From the NCBI RefSeq assembly GCF_019175385.1, contig NC_083341.1:22700203-22764202 (forward strand): 64,000 bases of DNA. Direction: 5' to 3'. Within the stretch, counting starts at the first letter, position 1; each line of letters begins with the position of its first letter. A program made the translations under genes and the position numbers. The stretch comes from Lycium barbarum. Taxonomy: Eukaryota; Streptophyta; Magnoliopsida; Solanales; Solanaceae. This document shows positions 59,678 through 64,000 of this stretch, in pieces. The notes beneath the pieces are model-generated. The model did no database searches. It was not told the origin of the DNA and saw only the letters and a list, made by a program, of their open reading frames with translations.

Positions 59678-61793
59678 TAGCACGCCCCAAAACCCACCTT
59701 AGACGTGACCGGCATCCGACGTCACGAACAACATCGGAAGAACCTAAAAGATGCAATAACAACACTTGAACACGCTAGGTACAATATTCCCCTCCAACGA
59801 TTTATAAAATAAATTCAATCAAATCATGATATATGAATTAAATCAGCGGAAGCCTTTAATATTATAAAACTTAATCAAAATGTGACGAACGACCAAGAGT
59901 TACACAAAACTCAACAACTACCCACAAGCATTTGTACTATGGAGCTTCTAAGATAAAAGAGTAATTGTCTGACACATCCGAACGCAAAACCTGAAAAAAA
60001 AAACTAGAACAGTAAATAAGTATGATAAGGGGTGTCCCACGAATGAACATGTGGGCTCACCAAGTCAACAACAACAACAATTCCTTCCTAAGCGTTTTGA
60101 GTATCAAGAACCTACTCTTCTCCGTTACCTAACATACCATCAAAAACAACAATTGTATGCCTGAGTACTTCGTACTCAGTGAGTGCCCTGGGGACAAAAA
60201 GTAATATGAAAATAAAGTACAAGAATAGTTATAGTAATCAGTTCTGAGGATAGTATGAAACGACGTGAAATCAGTTATTCAGCTTGTGTATCTCAATAAG
60301 AATTATCAAAACTGATTATAAAGCCTTTTGTCGAGTTACAACTTTCCAATATGCTTTTTAAATTGATTATGATTATCAACAACAGTTCTATTAAAGGATA
60401 AGGATATCACACTTTCCAATACAGGCTTGAGAATCAATAACATCGAAGGGATGACCTTAGAGGTTCCCTAAACACAGCGCACCACACCGAAATATGTAAT
60501 TCGCGATGGCTATCCTTCCTCCCGAATAGCTAGGCATAAACCTCAACTCGGGTGGCGAACCCGGCAGTGGCCACTCTTCCTCCCAAATGGCTAGGCATTA
60601 CCACATTAGAATACATAGTGACCACCCTTCCTCCCGAGTAGCTAGGCCAAACACAACAACATAGTTCATAGCATAAAATCAAAATCACAATTCACCTCAA
60701 GGTAGTCACATCAACCATTAGCATTAAGGTTCATTATGCCATTACAAAGATACATAATTTCATAGATAATCTTGAAAACGTTTTCACTTCTTTAAACAAG
60801 ATTCCATTTTGCATAGTTCATTATAAAACATCAGTACCAATAATTAACCATCATTATTGATCATCTCTTATGGAAGAAAACAATTATGATTTCATATACG
60901 TATATAGAGGATAATACAATTAAGGTTTAATGTGGGTTTGTCCCCCCACACATATCAACCACAATCAAAGCATGAAATAGAGTTCAAAAGCCTGAAAAGT
61001 TCACCTTTTTATTCAATGAAGAACTTTTAAAAGGTCTATACATTCAAAACAAGGTTTCCAAAAGAGACATACCTTAATTATGTTTTATGTATCTTAACAA
61101 TTCACCTTCTTAGCGAAGAACACCCAAAACCCTAGCTTTGAATCACTTGGGTAGGATTTACCTTGGAAATCCTATGCTTTGTCGAAGAATCATGTTACTA
61201 ATCATGAATAATTGTTGGAATTACTTAGGAATCGTTAGAGCGATCTTACCTTGACGTGGGAGGATGAGGAGAGGAGGAAAGCGGCTGTTTAGGGCTTTAG
61301 AATGAAGTTGTAATGTCTAATAACTGAAATTTTAAGTTAATTGTTGAATTTATAGCATGGGGCATTTCAGACCACCTGGATCGCCGAGCGCGGTCTATGG
61401 CTTGCCCCTGCCTCGCTTTGGGGCGAGCTCGGCGAGCTCCCTTGTCCGTTTTACACTTAGATGATTTTCATGAATTTTTCCCAGTTTTGGACCCCTACCT
61501 CGCTGAGCGCGGTCCAAGGTGAGCCATTGCCTCGCTTTGGGGCGAGCTCGGCAAGCTCCCCTGTCACTTTTATACTCAGTCGAGAGCATTCAGTAAAATG
61601 GGCATAACTTCTTGTACAGAGCTCTGTTGGGGATCCACAATATAACGTTGGAAAGCTATTTCAAAGGGATAAAACGTTCATGTTTTAAGTTTTCTCAAAT
61701 TATTAACACATTTTCACGAAAATGGCCTAGAAGACAGACCTACCGAAACTTAGGCAAGTTTAAGAGCCCTTAAGAGCTTCACTAGTTGGTTTG
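59678..61793 (-). repeat. 5' LTR of the gypsy element, right end deleted
   Basis: It matches 23960 onward of the copy 1 LTR and stops about 110 bp short of the LTR end. Its terminal dinucleotide is TA instead of CA (plus-strand start TAGCACG). Confidence 0.8.
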
Positions 61794-61990
61794 GGTTCCA
61801 TATATACTTTTATTATTAAGTATTTATTTATATGTCATTCACCCTTTTTAATTTCATCAAGTGAATGAATTTTTATTTTGAAATAATAACTGTGTATGCT
61901 CAAATGGATGGTTGGGCCTACTTTGTATCATTCTTCACGCATATATATATATAATTCTTCACGCATATATATATATATATAATTCATCAC

Positions 61991-62030
<40 letters not shown>

Positions 62031-62048
62031 CATATGTAACCTATATTA
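61794..62048. other. Flank with expanded TA tracts
   Basis: Counterpart of 26330-26528. Three TA tracts lie between 61939 and 62028, the first two preceded by cttcacgca. No gene is seen. Confidence 0.75.
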
Positions 62049-62423
62049 TGATGAAATACAAGAAAGAATGTTTGGAGAATTTTCTGTATTTCTTGGTCAA
62101 CAATTTACTTCTCCTACCACTATTTATACATGTATATTGCTGGAAATAAACTGTAAATAAAACTAATGTATTTACACTTGTACCAATGAAAACCAACCTA
62201 GTGTATAATGTCCTACCTAATTTGATACTCCACTACAGAATTCCTTTGCATATCAATTAAGTCCAACATGGTTTGGCCCAAGTTGTCATAAACATGCTGA
62301 CCCATTCCTTTCTTTTAAGGCATCGACTTGTGTGTGTTGCTTTGGTCGATAATATCAATGGCAGAGTTGGATTTCTTCTTCGATTGTTCTTCTTTGTGTG
62401 AGATAAACATCTTTTCTCCAACA
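62049..62423 (-). repeat. 3' LTR of the old copia element (copy 2)
   Basis: The 375-bp LTR corresponds to 26529-26904 with the same ends. Confidence 0.8.
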
Positions 62424-64000
62424 TCCCCTCTCAAGGTGGAGGGGAATGAAGGGATACCCAACTTGCCAAGAATCGATTGGAAGGAAAGATCGGATAATGG
62501 TTTGGTGAAGAGGTCGGCAAGCTGAGAATTTGAAGGAACAAAAGAGAGGGAAATTAGGTCAGAAAGAAATTGTTAACGAACAAAGTGACAGTCAAGTTTG
62601 ACATGCTTTGTCAGTTAGTGGAATACTGGATTCCAAGAAATATGAATCACAACTTGATTGCCGGAGTAAGTTCGTATGAAAATTGATGGTTCAACGGATC
62701 AATCAGTGAGAAGATGAGTGAGCCAAGTAAGCTCAACAACAAGGTGACCCATGGAACGGTACTCAGCCTCTGTCGAAGAAAGAGAGATAGAAGCTTGTTT
62801 TTTCGACTTCCAACTAATGGGAAAGCCTCCTAAACGGATGGAGAAATCTCACAGATTTACGGAAATCTCGACAAGCCACCTACTTGGCATCGCAAAATGA
62901 TAAAAGAGAGAAATTTGGGGTTGAATTGAGGAAGAGACCTTGTATGGGATTGGATCAAAGATAATGAAGGACTCGAAGAGCTGCAGTGAAATGTGAAAGC
63001 TTTGGGTTTTGAATGTATTGGCTAAAGGGTCAAAACTGTGAATGATAGACTGAGTCTGGTATGGGTTAAGTAGTTTAATTTTCCAATCAAACGATGATAT
63101 ATATTACGATCAAGCAAGGGAGTACCTGAATCAGCAGTTAATTTGATGGATGGGTCAAGTGGAGAAGAAAGCTTTGAAACTTTGAGCAATCAAATTCTGT
63201 AAGTAAATCCCTTGTAAACTTGCTTTGTGTGATAGTCAAAATAGCTTGTTCCCTCATGATTTCCATTCCTAAAAAATAATGAATCTATCCAAGATCCTTT
63301 ATTTTAAATTCTGAATGTATGAATGACTTTAGATCAGCAAGTTGTTGTGCATTGCCACCAGATAATAGTAGATCATCAACATAAACTGATACAATTTATA
63401 TAGAAGTCTCAGTCGTCTTAAAAAATAATGAATAATCATTAAGTGAGGAAGAGAAACCTTTAAAATTGAGAGCCCCTGCCAACCTTGCATACCATTGCCT
63501 TGAGGACCTGATTGGTGTCATTCCTTTAGGAAATTTCATGTAGCGGTCTCCGTGAAGAAAAGCATTGCTTACATCAAACTGAGAAACTAGCCAATTCTTT
63601 TTTACTACAAAAGATAATAAACATCTAATGGTTGTCATTTTAACAACAGAGGAAAAAGTTTCATTATAGTTTATTCCCTTTTTTTGTATATCACCTCTTA
63701 TAACCAATCCAACTTTAAGTCTTTCCATAGTCCCATCAGTATTTTTCTTAACCTTGTAGATCCATTTACAAGGTAAGAATTTCTTCCATGAGGTAGAAGT
63801 ACCACATCCCAAGTTTGATTAGTGATTAATAAAGCCTGCAGGTTCAGAATTAATGACATTTTGCCATCCTAGGTGTTGGCAGGCCTAGGAGTAATGAGTA
63901 GGTTTTGAAATATGAGATATGAAATGCATTAAGGCCTAGTTGTGAATGGAAAGAGAGGCTAAAGGATGTGTAGGAGGAGAAAAAAGAACTACTAGAAATG
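62424..64000 (-). pseudogene. Old copia reverse transcriptase and RNase H (copy 2, cut by window edge)
   Basis: The longest open part, 63812-63396, keeps the reverse-transcriptase N-terminal blocks missing from copy 1. These are [54 protein letters not shown] and [20 protein letters not shown]. Downstream, RNase H remnants lie near 62640-62830 and a DLFTKP-like word near 62500. Stops and frameshifts are present, so no active enzyme is expected. The element continues beyond the window. Confidence 0.85.

Larger units (their letters stand above)
55699..61793 (-). mobile_element. Non-autonomous Ty3/gypsy element, near-complete (copy 2)
   Basis: 3' LTR 55699-57900 is complete (plus-strand reading TGTCACGCCCC...GTGTTACA). 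It is followed by polypurine tract 57901-57916, an interior of 1.76 kb with protease remnants, the primer site region near 59658-59672 (reading tggtttcagagccta on the minus strand, one mismatch to tRNA-Met), and a 5' LTR from 59678. The 5' LTR is cut at about 61793, where ctagttggtttgg joins flank sequence gttccatatatac that lies beyond the LTR in copy 1. Missing pol genes in both copies show that the internal deletion predates the duplication. Confidence 0.85.

Overview
This is plant nuclear DNA, almost certainly from the nightshade family (Solanaceae). It is AT-rich and gene-poor and filled with nested plant transposons: Ty1/copia and Ty3/gypsy LTR elements, a CACTA element, RTE- and L1-type LINEs, and Stowaway and Mutator-like MITEs. 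I can support only one host gene. It is a small two-exon gene on the minus strand (39858-40236) for a secreted cysteine-knot peptide with the cysteine layout of the potato/tomato metallocarboxypeptidase inhibitors, a family I know only from Solanaceae. There are no bacterial genes, operons, rRNA, tRNA or CRISPR arrays.

Layout. The window is dominated by a direct segmental duplication. Copy 1 starts at or before base 1 and copy 2 starts at or before 41095; they are collinear. 1-21707 matches 41095-49711, and 21708-28130 matches 57440-64000. Stretches I aligned by eye differ at about 2-3% of positions. Later events made the copies look different. Copy 1 gained a solo LTR (623-1562) and a young copia element (10904-16534), and lost about 7.7 kb at 21707 and about 220 bp near 28012. 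Copy 2 lost about 6.5 kb of the CACTA element at 43162-43165 and about 250-300 bp at 61793.

Region by region. 1-3115: LINE fragment, MITE with nested solo LTR, anonymous DNA. 3116-10865: non-autonomous CACTA element with terminal inverted repeats and a 3-bp target duplication, containing a decayed minus-strand copia element (3784-8152), a Stowaway MITE, a Mutator-like MITE (9890-10410) and an snRNA-promoter-like patch. 10904-16534: copia element with nearly identical LTRs but broken gag-pol. 16540-21707: anonymous DNA with MITEs, an LTR remnant and a foldback element. 21708-26192: truncated minus-strand gypsy element lacking reverse transcriptase and integrase. 26529-38071: old minus-strand copia element interrupted by a 4.28-kb gypsy solo LTR (29819-34102) and a 2.08-kb gypsy LTR (34407-36488). 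38072-40506: low-copy-looking DNA with the peptide gene. 40507-41568: RTE LINE. 41569-49843: copy 2 of the first block. 49844-55698: L1 LINE fragment and three gypsy LTR fragments. 55699-61793: fuller copy of the non-autonomous gypsy element. 61794-64000: copy 2 of the old copia element.

The observation most worth following is in the copia element at 10904-16534. Its 20-nt leader between the 5' LTR and the gag start codon has no recognisable tRNA primer site. Instead it is complementary over 18 nt (with one 3-nt bulge) to a stretch inside its own LTR, which suggests self-primed reverse transcription or a structured priming region. Coordinates of transposon ends were read by eye and supported by target-site duplications where stated. 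Family names below superfamily level are tentative.
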